Part shown: one piece after another, positions 25,304 to 36,665 of the stretch
Layout: the number at the start of each line of letters is the position of its first letter
Position numbering within the stretch: the stretch's first letter is position 1
Assembly: GCF_029211225.1 (NCBI RefSeq)
Contig: NZ_JARGEM010000002.1
Coordinates: forward strand, 1 to 64,000
DNA length: 64,000 nucleotides
From: Antiquaquibacter metalliresistens
Lineage (GTDB): Bacteria; Actinomycetota; Actinomycetes; Actinomycetales; Microbacteriaceae
Direction of reading: 5' to 3'
Translations under genes and position numbers: made by a program
Notes under the pieces: model-generated
The model's database searches: none
Seen by the model: the letters and a program-made list of their open reading frames with translations, nothing else
What the model was told of the DNA's origin: nothing

Positions 25304-26593
25304 ATGGCTGATCGCGAGTATGGTTTCCGCACCCGGGCAATCCACGCCGGCAACATCCCGGATGCCGTCACCGGCGCACGGGCGCTGCCGATCTATCAGA
25401 CCAGCGCCTTCGTCTTCGACGACACCGCGGATGCCGCCGCCCGGTTCGCGCTGCAGAAGTACGGCAACATCTACTCCCGCGTCTCCAACCCGACGGTGGC
25501 GAGCTTCGAGGAACGCGTGGCATCCCTCGAGGGCGGGCTCGGTGCGGTCGCGACGGCCAGCGGGCTCGGCGCGCAGTTCATCACCTTCGCGGCGCTCGCC
25601 GGGGCCGGCGACCACATCGTCTCGAGTGCAAACCTCTACGGCGGCTCGATCACCCAGCTCGACATCACCCTGCGACGCTTCGGTGTCGACACCACCTTCG
25701 TGCGCTCCTCCGACCCCGCCGACTACGCCGCGGCGATCACCGACAAGACCAAGCTCATCTTCGCCGAGACGATCGCGAACCCCTCCGGCGAGATCGCCGA
25801 CATCGAGGGCCTCGCGGAGGTCGCGCACGCGCACCACCTGCCGCTCATCATCGACTCGACCGTCGCGACGCCGTACCTCAGCCGACCGATCGAGTGGGGC
25901 GCCGATGTGGTCGTGCACTCCGCTACGAAGTTCCTCGGCGGTGCCGGCACGACGCTCGGCGGCGTGGTGGTGGAATCGGGCCGGTTCCACTGGGCCAACG
26001 AGCACTTCCCGCTGTTCGACCAGCCGGTGCCCAGCTACGGCGGCCTCAACTGGCACGGCAACTTCGGCGAATACGCCTTCCTCACCCGCTTGCGCGCCGA
26101 GCAGCTGCGCGACATCGGTCCGGTGCTCGCGCCGCACTCCGCCTGGCTGCTCGCCACCGGGGTCGAAACCCTGCCGTTCCGCATGCAGGCGCACGTCGAC
26201 AACGCCCGCATCGTCGCGGAGTGGCTCGACGCCGACCCGCGCATCGAGAAGGTGTTCTGGGCCGGGCTGCCGGGGCATCCGCACCATGAACGCGCGAAGA
26301 AGTACCTGCCGAAGGGCCCGGGCTCGGTGTTCAGCTTCGTGGTCAAGGGCGGCCGCGAGGTCGGCCAGAAGTTCATCGAGTCGGTGAACCTCGCCAGCCA
26401 CCTCGCCAACATCGGCGACGCGAAGACGCTCGTGATCCATCCCGCGTCCACGACCCACGCTCAGCTCACCGAGCAGCAGCTGCTCGATGCCGGGGTGCTG
26501 CCGGGCGTCGTGCGTATCAGCGTCGGAATAGAAGACCCCGAGGACATCGTTGATGATCTCGACCAGGCTTTGTCCGCGGCAACGAAGGGCTGA
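25304..26593 (+). CDS. metY: O-acetylhomoserine sulfhydrylase / aminocarboxypropyltransferase
   Basis: A 429-residue PLP enzyme of the Cys/Met metabolism family. It makes homocysteine from O-acetylhomoserine and sulfide. The PLP Lys is K209 in VVHSATKFLGG; YSRVSNPT (57-64) and the SGLGAQF phosphate-binding region are also present. The length (about 430) and the long insertion after K209 match MetY rather than MetB/MetC (about 380). A TAGCCT box at 25291-25296 lies seven bases before the ATG (leaderless). The next gene, a CoA-binding protein, follows after three bases, an association seen in many actinobacteria. Confidence 0.95.
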   Translation: MADREYGFRTRAIHAGNIPDAVTGARALPIYQTSAFVFDDTADAAARFALQKYGNIYSRVSNPTVASFEERVASLEGGLGAVATASGLGAQFITFAALAGAGDHIVSSANLYGGSITQLDITLRRFGVDTTFVRSSDPADYAAAITDKTKLIFAETIANPSGEIADIEGLAEVAHAHHLPLIIDSTVATPYLSRPIEWGADVVVHSATKFLGGAGTTLGGVVVESGRFHWANEHFPLFDQPVPSYGGLNWHGNFGEYAFLTRLRAEQLRDIGPVLAPHSAWLLATGVETLPFRMQAHVDNARIVAEWLDADPRIEKVFWAGLPGHPHHERAKKYLPKGPGSVFSFVVKGGREVGQKFIESVNLASHLANIGDAKTLVIHPASTTHAQLTEQQLLDAGVLPGVVRISVGIEDPEDIVDDLDQALSAATKG

Positions 26594-26596
26594 ACC

Positions 26597-27175
26597 ATGA
26601 GCACCGCCACCGAAGAGACGGTCACGACGCAACTGGCCAATGGGCTGACCTGCGACATCCCCGCGGACTCGCCGCTCGCGAAGCTGCTGAAGTCGCAGCG
26701 CACCTGGATCGGCCCGAGCGCCAAGGAGCGGCTCGCGATCCTGCGCAAGGCGAAGTCGATCGCGATCGTCGGCGCTTCGCCGAACTCCACGCGATCGAGC
26801 TACTTCGTCGCCACCTACCTGCTGCAGTCCAGCGACTACCGCGTGTACTTCGTCAACCCGATGGTCGACGAGATCCTCGGCCACAAATCCTACAAGTCGC
26901 TCGCAGATCTGCCCGAGGTGCCCGACATCGTCGACGTCTTCCGCAAGGCCAGTGACATCCCCGCGGTCATCGACGAGGCGATCGCGATCGGCGCGAAGAC
27001 GGTGTGGGTGCAGTTGGGCATCTGGAATCAGGATGCCGCGATCTACGGCGAGTCCAAGGGCCTGACGATCGTCATGGACCGCTGCATCAAGATCGAGCAC
27101 GCCCGGTTCCATGGCGGCCTGCACCTGCTGGGCTTCGACACCGGCGTGATCACGGCCCGCAAGACGGTGCGCTGA
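26597..27175 (+). CDS. CoA-binding (Rossmann) domain protein
   Basis: A 192-residue protein with a CoA-binding Rossmann domain: SIAIVGASPNSTRSSYFV near residue 54, VYFVNPMVDEILG, and VWVQLGIWNQDAAIYGESKG with the conserved tail IVMDRCIKIEHARF. Stand-alone members have no proven activity. It sits three bases after metY, so the two are co-translated; a role in acyl-CoA sensing or in methionine synthesis is plausible but not shown. The ATG start matches the end of the metY gene. Confidence 0.88.
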   Translation: MSTATEETVTTQLANGLTCDIPADSPLAKLLKSQRTWIGPSAKERLAILRKAKSIAIVGASPNSTRSSYFVATYLLQSSDYRVYFVNPMVDEILGHKSYKSLADLPEVPDIVDVFRKASDIPAVIDEAIAIGAKTVWVQLGIWNQDAAIYGESKGLTIVMDRCIKIEHARFHGGLHLLGFDTGVITARKTVR

Positions 27176-27246
27176 GCACTGCCGAGCGGCGTGCCGGGGA
27201 CACGATCACTCCCGTCGAACGACGCACCGTGGCGTAGTCTCGGAGC

Positions 27247-27999
27247 ATGTCGTCGACGACCCTCACCTTCGTGGGCGGGCCGACCGCCATCCTCGACTAC
27301 GCGGGCCTGCGCTTCGTGACCGACCCGACGTTCGACCCGCCGCGCTCCTACGCGGAGCCGGGATCGACGACGCTCGTGAAGACGGCCGGGCCCGGCATCC
27401 CGCGCGAGCAGCTCGGGCACGTGGACGCGGTGCTCTTGAGCCACCACTCCCACAAGGACAACCTCGACTACGAGGGCCTCGAACTGCTCGCCACCGGCGT
27501 GCCGACCTTCAGCACGTCGGATGCCGCGACCGAGCTCTTCGGCGGCGGGCTGATCGGCCTCGACTCCTGGGAGTCCGCGACCCTGGGCCCCGTCACCGTG
27601 ACCGCCGTGCCCGCCCTGCACGGACCGCCCGGCAGTGAGCGCTTCGTGGGGGTGGTGACCGGGTTCGTGCTCGAGGCCGAGGGCGAGCCGACCGTGTACG
27701 TCAGCGGCGACAACGCCTCGCTGCCGCTCGTGGAGCAGATCGCGGGGCGGTTTCCGGCCATCGACATCGCCCTGCTGTTCGCCGGTGCCGCCCGCGTGCC
27801 ATCGATCGCCGGCGACCTCACGCTCTCGGCGCGCGATGCGGTGACCGCCGCCGACATGCTCGGCGCCTCACGCGTGGTCGTGCTGCACGCCGTGGATTGG
27901 GAGCACTTCAGCGACCCGGCGGACGCCGTGGAGTCGGCCTTCGCCGGAGTGGATGCCTTCGTGCGATGCCCGCGCGGTGAGGCCGTCAGCCTCGCGTGA
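27247..27999 (+). CDS. metallo-beta-lactamase-fold hydrolase (UlaG-like)
   Basis: A 250-residue MBL-fold protein. The metal motif is SHHSHKDNLD (residues 60-69), an SHxHxDN variant; VSGDNAS and VVVLHAVDWEHFSD supply later ligands. Such proteins include L-ascorbate-6-phosphate lactonase and many unassigned Zn/Mn hydrolases. A TAGTCT box at 27235-27240 lies six bases before the ATG (leaderless). The convergent aldo/keto reductase gene ends four bases later. Confidence 0.85.
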   Translation: MSSTTLTFVGGPTAILDYAGLRFVTDPTFDPPRSYAEPGSTTLVKTAGPGIPREQLGHVDAVLLSHHSHKDNLDYEGLELLATGVPTFSTSDAATELFGGGLIGLDSWESATLGPVTVTAVPALHGPPGSERFVGVVTGFVLEAEGEPTVYVSGDNASLPLVEQIAGRFPAIDIALLFAGAARVPSIAGDLTLSARDAVTAADMLGASRVVVLHAVDWEHFSDPADAVESAFAGVDAFVRCPRGEAVSLA

Positions 28000-28003
28000 G
28001 CCG

Positions 28004-29984
<1,981 letters not shown>

Positions 29985-29992
29985 CGTGTCTC

Positions 29993-30919
29993 CTAGTGCT
30001 CTGGGTTGGTGTGCGCAGCGTGGCTGTCGAGGGAGAAGTTGAACACGCTCGTGTCGAAGGCGTTGTACGCCTCGTAGTCGAGCAGCTCATAGAGCCTTGC
30101 CCGAGTCTGCATGCCAGCGACCTCCGATTGCAACGACCCTTCTGCTGCGAGCGTGTCGAGGCCGCGCTCGGCGGCACCCATCGCGATGCGCAGCAACGAC
30201 ACCGGGTAGATCACGATGCGGATGCCGACGTCGGCGAGCTGCTGCCGGGTGAACAGCTCGCTCTTGCCGAACTCGGTCATGTTGGCCAGCACCGGCACGT
30301 CCAGCGCGTTCGTGACGGCCTCGAACTCGCCGAGATCCTTCATGGCCTCCGGGAAGATCGCGTCGGCACCGGCATCCACGAGCGCCTTGGCCCGATCGAT
30401 CGCCGCCTGCAGACCGTCGACGGCCCGGATGTCGGTGCGCGCCATGATGAGCAGGTTCGGGTCGCGCCGGGCGTCCGCCGCCGCGCGGATGCGCTTGAGC
30501 GCGGTGTCGGTGTCCACCACGGCCTTGCCGTCGAGGTGGCCGCAGCGTTTCGGGTTGACCTGGTCCTCGATGTGGAGGCCGGAGACGCCGGCATCCTCGA
30601 GCTCCTGCACGGTGCGAGCCACGTTCATCGGCTCGCCGAAGCCCGTGTCGGCGTCGATGATGGTCGGCAGGTCGGTCATCCGCGAGATCTGGGCACCCCG
30701 GCCGGCGACCTCGGTGAGCGTCGTCAGCCCGATGTCGGGCAGCCCGAGGTCGGCGGAGAGCACCGCCCCGGAGATGTAGACGCCATCGAAGCCCTTGTCT
30801 TGGATGAGCTTGGCCGAGAGCGGATTGAACGCGCCGGGGAACTGCAGCAGCTCACCGGAGTTCAGTCGTTCGCGGAGCGCCGCGCGCTTCTGCGCGACCG
30901 GGGTGCGGGAGTACAGCAT
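29993..30919 (-). CDS. prpB: methylisocitrate lyase
   Basis: A 308-residue isocitrate-lyase/PEP-mutase family TIM barrel. It cleaves 2-methylisocitrate to pyruvate and succinate. The catalytic Cys is C126 in NPKRCGHLDGK; Mg-binding DADTGFG is at 89-95, and the FPGAFNPLSAKL opening is typical. Its ATG overlaps the prpD stop by one base (TGATG), showing tight coupling. Confidence 0.96.
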   Translation of the reverse strand: MLYSRTPVAQKRAALRERLNSGELLQFPGAFNPLSAKLIQDKGFDGVYISGAVLSADLGLPDIGLTTLTEVAGRGAQISRMTDLPTIIDADTGFGEPMNVARTVQELEDAGVSGLHIEDQVNPKRCGHLDGKAVVDTDTALKRIRAAADARRDPNLLIMARTDIRAVDGLQAAIDRAKALVDAGADAIFPEAMKDLGEFEAVTNALDVPVLANMTEFGKSELFTRQQLADVGIRIVIYPVSLLRIAMGAAERGLDTLAAEGSLQSEVAGMQTRARLYELLDYEAYNAFDTSVFNFSLDSHAAHTNPEH

Positions 30920-32424
30920 CAGAAGATCCCCTTCGGGGTGATGGCGGGGAAGTCGCCGTTGACGGTGAGGCCGGCCAGCTCGGCGGCGCTGAGCTCCGGC
31001 AGCCGCTGGGCGGTGTCGAGGAAGCGCTCGATCTCGGCCGGCGCGAGAACCCCGTCGGCGAGCGAGCGGAACTTCTGCACGTACTGCTCGCGAGCGAAGG
31101 GACGCGCGCCGAGCGGGTGTGCATCCGCGACCGCGATCTCCTCGACGATGCGCCTTCCGTCGGTGAGCTCGATCTCGACGCGACCGCCGAAGGCCTTCTC
31201 GGAGATGTCGTTGGAGTGGTATCGGCGCGTCCACTCCGGGTCTTCGACGGTGGTCACCTTGTTCCACAGCTCGACCGTGTCGGGGCGACCGGCGCGTTCG
31301 GGGGCGTAGGAGTCGACGTGGTGCCACGTGCCGTCCTGCAGCGCGACCGTGAAGATGTACGGAATCGAGTGGTCGAGCGTCTCACGGCTCGCCTTCGGGT
31401 CGTACTTCTGCGGGTCATTCGCGCCGGACCCGATCACGTAGTGGGTGTGGTGGCTGGTGTGCAGCACCGCCCGCACGATGTTCTTCGGGTCGCGGAGTTC
31501 GGGATGCTCGTGCCCGAGCTTTCTGGCGAGGTCGATCCATGCCTGCGCCTGGTACTCCGCCGAGTGCTCCTTCGTGTAGCTGTCGAGGATCGCCAGCCGA
31601 GGCTCGCCGTGCTCCGGCAGCGGCACCTCGTAGCGACCCTCGGGGCCGTCGAGCAGCCAGGCGATCACGCCGTCCTCGCCCTCGTAGATCGGGGTGGGGC
31701 TGGTCTGTCCGCGCATCGCCCGGTCGACGGCCTCGACCGCCATCTTGCCGGCGAAGGCGGGGGCGTGCGCCTTCCAGGTGGAGATCTCGCCCTTGCGCGA
31801 CTGGCGCGTGGCGGTGGTGGTGTGCAGCGCCTGGCCGATCGCCTGGAAGATCGTCTCGGTCGGCAGGCCGAGCAGCGTGCCGATGCCGGCCGCCGCCGAG
31901 GGGCCGAGGTGTGCGACGTGGTCGATCTTGTGCTTGTGCAGGCTGATGGCCTTCACGAGGTCGATCTGGATCTCGTAGCCGGTGACGATGCCGCGCAGCA
32001 GTTCCGCGCCGCTGCGGCCGGTGTGCTGGGCGACGGCGAGGATCGGGGGGATGTTGTCGCCCGGGTGCGAGTACTCGGCCGCGAGGAACGTGTCGTGGTA
32101 GTCGAGCTCGCGCACGGGGACGCCGTTGGCCCAGGCCGCCCACTCGGGGCTGGTCAGCTGCCCACTGCCGAAGACGGTGCTGCCGGTGCCGTTGCGGGAG
32201 ACGAGGTGCGCCTCCGCCTGGGCGCGCGCGGCGACGACCGGACCGCGGGTCAGCGACGCGGTCGCGACGGCCGCGTTGTCGATCACGCGGTTGATCACCA
32301 TGTCGGCCACGGCATCCGTCGCCTCGATGTTCTCGCTCGCGACCTCCGCGATCTTCCAGGCGAGCTGGTTCTCGCGGGGCAGGGATTCGCTGCTCTTGTA
32401 CATGCGAACGGGGTGGAGCTTCAT
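30919..32424 (-). CDS. prpD: 2-methylcitrate dehydratase
   Basis: A 501-residue MmgE/PrpD family protein that dehydrates 2-methylcitrate to 2-methyl-cis-aconitate. Recognisable blocks are [38 protein letters not shown] and the [20 protein letters not shown] region. It is first of the prpDBC run and begins 43 bases after the GntR stop. Confidence 0.95.
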   Translation of the reverse strand: MKLHPVRMYKSSESLPRENQLAWKIAEVASENIEATDAVADMVINRVIDNAAVATASLTRGPVVAARAQAEAHLVSRNGTGSTVFGSGQLTSPEWAAWANGVPVRELDYHDTFLAAEYSHPGDNIPPILAVAQHTGRSGAELLRGIVTGYEIQIDLVKAISLHKHKIDHVAHLGPSAAAGIGTLLGLPTETIFQAIGQALHTTTATRQSRKGEISTWKAHAPAFAGKMAVEAVDRAMRGQTSPTPIYEGEDGVIAWLLDGPEGRYEVPLPEHGEPRLAILDSYTKEHSAEYQAQAWIDLARKLGHEHPELRDPKNIVRAVLHTSHHTHYVIGSGANDPQKYDPKASRETLDHSIPYIFTVALQDGTWHHVDSYAPERAGRPDTVELWNKVTTVEDPEWTRRYHSNDISEKAFGGRVEIELTDGRRIVEEIAVADAHPLGARPFAREQYVQKFRSLADGVLAPAEIERFLDTAQRLPELSAAELAGLTVNGDFPAITPKGIF

Positions 32425-32467
32425 GCTGGGCCTTTCGATGGGAACTGGGCGGAGAATGCCGGGTGGA

Positions 32468-33205
32468 TCACGCGGTGACCGGGAGCGGCGACTCCGCGGC
32501 CATGGACAGCGCGCTCTGCAGCGCGCGATGGAGATGCACGTGGGTGGCGTGCTCGGCGAGCTCGCCGTCGCGCGCGGCGATCGCCTGCACGATCAGCAGG
32601 TGCTCGGCGGCGGCGGCGGAGAGCCGCTGCGGGTTGTCCTTGGCGAGCCTGCGCACGCGCACCAGGTGGGTGCGCAGGCTGGTCAGCGCGGTCACCAGGT
32701 AGGGGTTCTGCACGCTCTCGTCGACGGCCTCGTCGAAGCGGCGAACCAGGTCGTAGTAGGACTCGCGACGCGGGTCGGGGTGCTCGAGCAGCGCCGGCAC
32801 GGTGATGAACTCCCGCTCGAGGCGCTCGAACACGTCGGTGTCGTGACGGATCGCCGCCAGTCGGGCGGCACGGCCTTCGAGCGCATGGCGCACCTCGAAG
32901 AGTTCCCGGATGTTGTCGAGCGAGATGTCGGCGACGACGAGCCCGCGACCCGCCTGCGGTGCGACGAGCCCGTCTGCGGTCAGCCTCGCGAGCGCCTCCC
33001 GCAGCGGCGTTCTGGAGACCCCGAGCCGGGTGGACTGCTCGACCTCGCCGAGCACGCTGCCCGGCGGGAGCTCCCAGTTGACGATCTCATCGCGCAGCGC
33101 GAGGTAGGCGCGATCACTGGCACGGAGCACGACGGCCAATCTCGCTCCCCTCGCTCGGGCGACCCGGTGTTTCGAGCCCTGCGTGGCATCCCGGCACCCG
33201 GTCAT
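32468..33205 (-). CDS. GntR family (FCD-type) regulator of the propionate genes
   Basis: A 245-residue regulator. The winged helix runs from [19 protein letters not shown] to [13 protein letters not shown] (about residues 31-90), and an all-helical FCD ligand domain follows ([14 protein letters not shown] ... [19 protein letters not shown]). FCD domains bind small organic acids. It sits between prpD and the divergent prpE, and two TGTATACA palindromes flank that divergent region, so it very likely senses a methylcitrate-pathway acid and controls both sides. The exact start is uncertain: the ATG at 33205 overlaps one of the palindromes and has no ribosome binding site, so a start nearer the HTH is possible. 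Confidence 0.88.
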   Translation of the reverse strand: MTGCRDATQGSKHRVARARGARLAVVLRASDRAYLALRDEIVNWELPPGSVLGEVEQSTRLGVSRTPLREALARLTADGLVAPQAGRGLVVADISLDNIRELFEVRHALEGRAARLAAIRHDTDVFERLEREFITVPALLEHPDPRRESYYDLVRRFDEAVDESVQNPYLVTALTSLRTHLVRVRRLAKDNPQRLSAAAAEHLLIVQAIAARDGELAEHATHVHLHRALQSALSMAAESPLPVTA

Positions 33206-33275
33206 GTATACAGAATGCCGAGTATAGTCCGATCCGCTCGCGATTGTGCGAGACTTCTGGCACACTTTGTATACA
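33205..33275. promoter_or_regulatory. two TGTATACA operators in the GntR-prpE divergent region
   Basis: Identical 8-bp perfect palindromes lie at 33205-33212 and 33268-33275, 63 bases (six helical turns) apart. The first is just downstream of a minus-strand TATACT -10 box (33226-33221) for the regulator gene; the second overlaps a possible plus-strand -10 (TATACA at 33270-33275) for prpE. This layout suits repression of both genes, possibly with looping. Confidence 0.6.
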
Positions 33276-33318
33276 CGGAGCTCGCATCCGTGGAAGACCT
33301 TCGCTGAGGAAGTGATCC

Positions 33319-35238
33319 GTGAACCAATCACCGGGTGCCGTGTTCCGCTCCGTCGTCGAGCGCAGTCGTGCGGACCCGGAAGGCTTCTGGCTCGACGCGG
33401 CCGACGCCATCGATTGGGATGTCGCCCCCACCCGAGCCGTCGACGACGGTGCCGCGCCGCTCTACCGCTGGTTCCCCGACGGTGCGCTCAACACGTGCTT
33501 CAACGCCCTGGACCGCCATGTCGCCGCGGGGCGCGGCGACACCACCGCGCTCATCTACGACTCCCCCGTCGTCGGCAAGCAGAAGCGCTACAGCTATGCG
33601 ACCCTGCTCGACAAGGTCGCCAGATTCGCCGGAGTGCTCGCCGACGCGGGCATCGGCAAGGGCGACCGCGTGGTCATCTACATGCCGATGATGCCGCAGG
33701 CCGTCGTCGCGATGCTCGCCTGCGCGCGGCTGGGCGCCGTGCACTCGGTGGTGTTCGGCGGATTCGCCGCGAAGGAACTGGCCACGCGACTGGATGACGC
33801 CGAGCCCACGGTGATCGTCACGGCATCCGGCGGCATCGAACCGAGCCGCGTGGTGGAGTACCTGCCGACGATCGTCGAGGCGCTCGGCATGAGCAAGGGC
33901 ACCGTGCAGACGGTGATCGTGAAGGATCGTCCCGAGGTGCCCGGCTCCGCCGCCGAGTTCGCGGACTCCGTGCCCGGCGTGCGCTGGTGGGATTTCCGGG
34001 AGCGCGCGCTGGCCGCCATCGCTCACCCACCGGTCTCGGTCGCCGCCACCGACCCGCTCTACATCCTCTACACCTCGGGCACCACCGGCGCCCCGAAGGG
34101 GGTCGTGCGCGACAACGGCGGCCACGCCGTCGCGCTCGCCTGGTCGATGCGCAACGTCTACGACATCGGCGTCGGCGACGTGATGTGGACCGCGAGCGAT
34201 GTCGGCTGGGTGGTCGGCCACTCCTACATCGTCTACGGTCCGCTGCTGGCGGGTGCGACGACGGTGCTCTACGAGGGCAAGCCCGTCGGCACCCCGGATG
34301 CCGGCGCATTCTGGCGCGTCGCCAGCGACTACGGGGTCAAGACCCTGTTCACCGCGCCGACCGCGCTGCGGGCGATCCGCAAGGCCGATCCCCACGCCGC
34401 GCTGTCGCACCGGTACGACCTCAGCCGGCTCGAGACGCTGTTCCTCGCCGGCGAGCGGCTCGATCCCGAGACCTGGACCTGGGCCACGGCCCTGCTCGAC
34501 AAGCCCGTGATCGACCACTGGTGGCAGACGGAGACGGGCTGGGCGATCTGTGCGAGTCCGCGCGGCATCGAGCACCTGGAGCTGCGCGCCGGCTCGCCCT
34601 CGTTCCCGCTGCCCGGCTATCACGTCTCCATCGTCGACGAGCACGGTCTCCCGGTGCAGCACCTGGAGGAGGGCAACATCGTCATCGACCTGCCGCTGCC
34701 GCCGGGCACCCTCGCCACACTCTGGCACGCCGATCAGCGCTACATCGACTCCTACCTCAGCGCCTTCCCGGGCAAGTACCTCACCGGAGATTCCGGGTAC
34801 TTCGACCGCGACGGGTACCTCTACGTGATGGGCCGAACCGACGACATCATCAACGTCGCCGGCCACCGGTTGTCGACGGGATCGATGGAGCAGGTGCTGG
34901 CGCAGCATCCGGCCGTCGCGGAGTGCGCCGTGGTCGGAGTGAAGGACTCGCTCAAGGGCCAGAAGCCGCTCGGGCTCGTCGTGCTGAAGACCGGCAGCGA
35001 GGTCGAGACCGAGCGCCTCGTGACCGAGCTCGTCGCCCTGGTGCGCGAGCAGATCGGGGCGGTCGCGGCATTCCGGGATGCGGTCGTCGTCGCGACCCTG
35101 CCGAAGACCCGTTCCGGCAAGATCCTGCGCAAGACCATCCGTCAGATCATCGACGGCGAGGATTACGTGGTGCCGCCCACGATCGACGACCCGGCGGCGA
35201 TCGACCACATCATCGAGGCGGCCGCGCGAATCGCCTGA
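33319..35238 (+). CDS. prpE: propionyl-CoA synthetase
   Basis: A 639-residue AMP-forming acyl-CoA synthetase of the acetyl/propionyl-CoA group. It shows the ATP loop TSGTTGAPKGVVRDNGGH (the VRDNGGH extension is typical of PrpE), WWQTETGW, and the C-terminal catalytic Lys in KTRSGKILRKT. It activates propionate for the methylcitrate cycle encoded divergently. The GTG at 33319 is preceded by GAGGA, eight bases upstream. Confidence 0.94.
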   Translation: MNQSPGAVFRSVVERSRADPEGFWLDAADAIDWDVAPTRAVDDGAAPLYRWFPDGALNTCFNALDRHVAAGRGDTTALIYDSPVVGKQKRYSYATLLDKVARFAGVLADAGIGKGDRVVIYMPMMPQAVVAMLACARLGAVHSVVFGGFAAKELATRLDDAEPTVIVTASGGIEPSRVVEYLPTIVEALGMSKGTVQTVIVKDRPEVPGSAAEFADSVPGVRWWDFRERALAAIAHPPVSVAATDPLYILYTSGTTGAPKGVVRDNGGHAVALAWSMRNVYDIGVGDVMWTASDVGWVVGHSYIVYGPLLAGATTVLYEGKPVGTPDAGAFWRVASDYGVKTLFTAPTALRAIRKADPHAALSHRYDLSRLETLFLAGERLDPETWTWATALLDKPVIDHWWQTETGWAICASPRGIEHLELRAGSPSFPLPGYHVSIVDEHGLPVQHLEEGNIVIDLPLPPGTLATLWHADQRYIDSYLSAFPGKYLTGDSGYFDRDGYLYVMGRTDDIINVAGHRLSTGSMEQVLAQHPAVAECAVVGVKDSLKGQKPLGLVVLKTGSEVETERLVTELVALVREQIGAVAAFRDAVVVATLPKTRSGKILRKTIRQIIDGEDYVVPPTIDDPAAIDHIIEAAARIA

Positions 35239-35241
35239 CCC

Positions 35242-35727
35242 CTAGAGCTTGGCAAGCCACCTGGCCAGGATCGTCTCGATCGCGCGCCGATCGTCGGGAT
35301 CCAGCGCCGCGACGAGTCGATGCTCGTTGGCGATGTGGGCCTCGAACGCCCGATCGATCCGCTCGCGGCCCGCGGCCGTCAGCGCGACCACCCGACCGCG
35401 CCCGTCGCGCCGCGACACGCGACGCGTCACGAGGCCTGCGTCTTCGAGCCGATCGATCCGCTTGGTCATGGCCCCGGTCGTGACCATCGTGTGCATGGCG
35501 AGATCTCCGGGGGTTCGCTCGTAGGGCTCCCCCACCCGTCGCAGGGTCGCGAGCACGTCGAACTCCCCCTCGGTGAGGCCGTGCTCGCGATAGACGACCG
35601 CGAGCTGGTCGGTCAGCGCGAGCGCGAGCCGATGAAGCCGCCCGATGACCCCGACGGGGCTGACATCGAGATCGGGTCGCTCGCGCTGCCACTCGCGAAT
35701 GATCCCGGACACATGGTCTTCCGTCAT
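35242..35727 (-). CDS. MarR family transcriptional regulator
   Basis: A 161-residue MarR protein with HTMVTTGAMTKRIDRLEDAG as recognition helix and wing VTRRVSRRDGRGRVVALTAAG. It is divergent from an EamA transporter gene, the usual regulator-exporter pairing, with two palindromes between them. A TATCAT box (35741-35736) eight bases before the ATG suggests a leaderless mRNA. It should repress both itself and the transporter until a ligand binds. Confidence 0.92.
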   Translation of the reverse strand: MTEDHVSGIIREWQRERPDLDVSPVGVIGRLHRLALALTDQLAVVYREHGLTEGEFDVLATLRRVGEPYERTPGDLAMHTMVTTGAMTKRIDRLEDAGLVTRRVSRRDGRGRVVALTAAGRERIDRAFEAHIANEHRLVAALDPDDRRAIETILARWLAKL

Positions 35728-35740
35728 GGTCGACCATGAT

Positions 35741-35777
35741 ATCTTCCCAGGAAGCTATAGTGTCTTCCGTGGAAGAT
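35741..35777. promoter_or_regulatory. paired MarR operators TCTTCC-NN-GGAAG between marR and the EamA gene
   Basis: Site 1, ATCTTCCCAGGAAGCT, is at 35741-35756; site 2, GTCTTCCGTGGAAGAT, is at 35762-35777. They are 21 bases (two helical turns) apart centre to centre, so two dimers would bind the same face. A plus-strand TATAGT -10 box (35756-35761) lies between them, and site 2 covers the start of the EamA gene. A lone half-site, GTCTTCC, is at 35717-35723. Confidence 0.7.
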
Positions 35778-36665
35778 AAGTGGCGGTGGATGCTCGTCAC
35801 CGCCATCGCGCCCGTCGCCTGGGGCTCGACCTACGTCGTCACACGCGAACTGCTTCCCGCCGAACACCCGCTCTGGGGCGCCCTCCTCCGGGCCCTGCCC
35901 GCCGGACTGCTGCTGCTGGCCATCGCGCGCCGACGGCCGCACGGCTCGTGGTGGTGGCGATCGCTCGTGCTCGGGGTGCTCAACATCGGCGCGTTCTTCG
36001 TGCTCGTCTACCTCGCGGCGCAACTGCTGCCCTCGAGCATCGCGTCGACCATCATGGCGTCGTCGGCCGGGGTCATCCTGGTGCTCGCCTGGCCGCTGCT
36101 CGCCCAGCGACCGCAAGTGCTGTCCGCGATCGGGGCTGCCGTCGGCTTCGCTGGCGTCGCCGTGATGCTCGCCCCGGGCGGCGACGACATCAACGGCTGG
36201 GGCGTGCTCGCCTCGCTCGCCGCGATGGCGAGCTCCTCCGTCGGCTTTCTGCTGGCTCGTCGCTGGGGCGGGGGGATTCCGCTGCTGGCGATGACCTCGT
36301 GGCAGTTGATCGCGGGCTCGATGCTGCTGTTGCCGGTCGCGATCGTCGTCGAGGGTGCCCCGCCCACGCTCGACGGCGGTGCGACGCTGGGCTTCCTCTA
36401 CCTGACCGTCGTCGGCACCGCGATCGCCTTCGTCGCCTGGTTCGCGGGGCTGCGGCACTTGCCCGCGGGCGTGGTTGGCGTGATCGGGTTGCTGAACCCC
36501 GTCACGGGGGTGCTGTTGGGCACGCTGCTCGTCGGCGAGCACCTCGGCCCCGCCCAGCTCGTCGGCATCGCCCTCGTGCTCGCCGGTGTGCTGATCGGTC
36601 AGGCTGCGGCGGGTCGAGTTCGCCGATCGCCGCTGCCACGCGAGGCCGATCAGCCGATCGCCTGA
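35769..36665 (+). CDS. EamA-family (DMT) transporter
   Basis: A 298-residue drug/metabolite transporter with ten predicted membrane helices in two EamA halves (AWGSTYVVTRELLP at the start; FVAWFAGLRHLPAG and LLNPVTGVLLGTLLVGEHL in the second half). Members export amino acids or other small metabolites. I choose the GTG at 35769 because a TATAGT box ends seven bases before it (leaderless); GTG at 35760 would overlap that box. It is controlled by the divergent MarR gene through the sites at 35741-35777. Its 3' end overlaps the convergent hydrolase gene by 16 bases. Confidence 0.9.
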   Translation: MEDKWRWMLVTAIAPVAWGSTYVVTRELLPAEHPLWGALLRALPAGLLLLAIARRRPHGSWWWRSLVLGVLNIGAFFVLVYLAAQLLPSSIASTIMASSAGVILVLAWPLLAQRPQVLSAIGAAVGFAGVAVMLAPGGDDINGWGVLASLAAMASSSVGFLLARRWGGGIPLLAMTSWQLIAGSMLLLPVAIVVEGAPPTLDGGATLGFLYLTVVGTAIAFVAWFAGLRHLPAGVVGVIGLLNPVTGVLLGTLLVGEHLGPAQLVGIALVLAGVLIGQAAAGRVRRSPLPREADQPIA

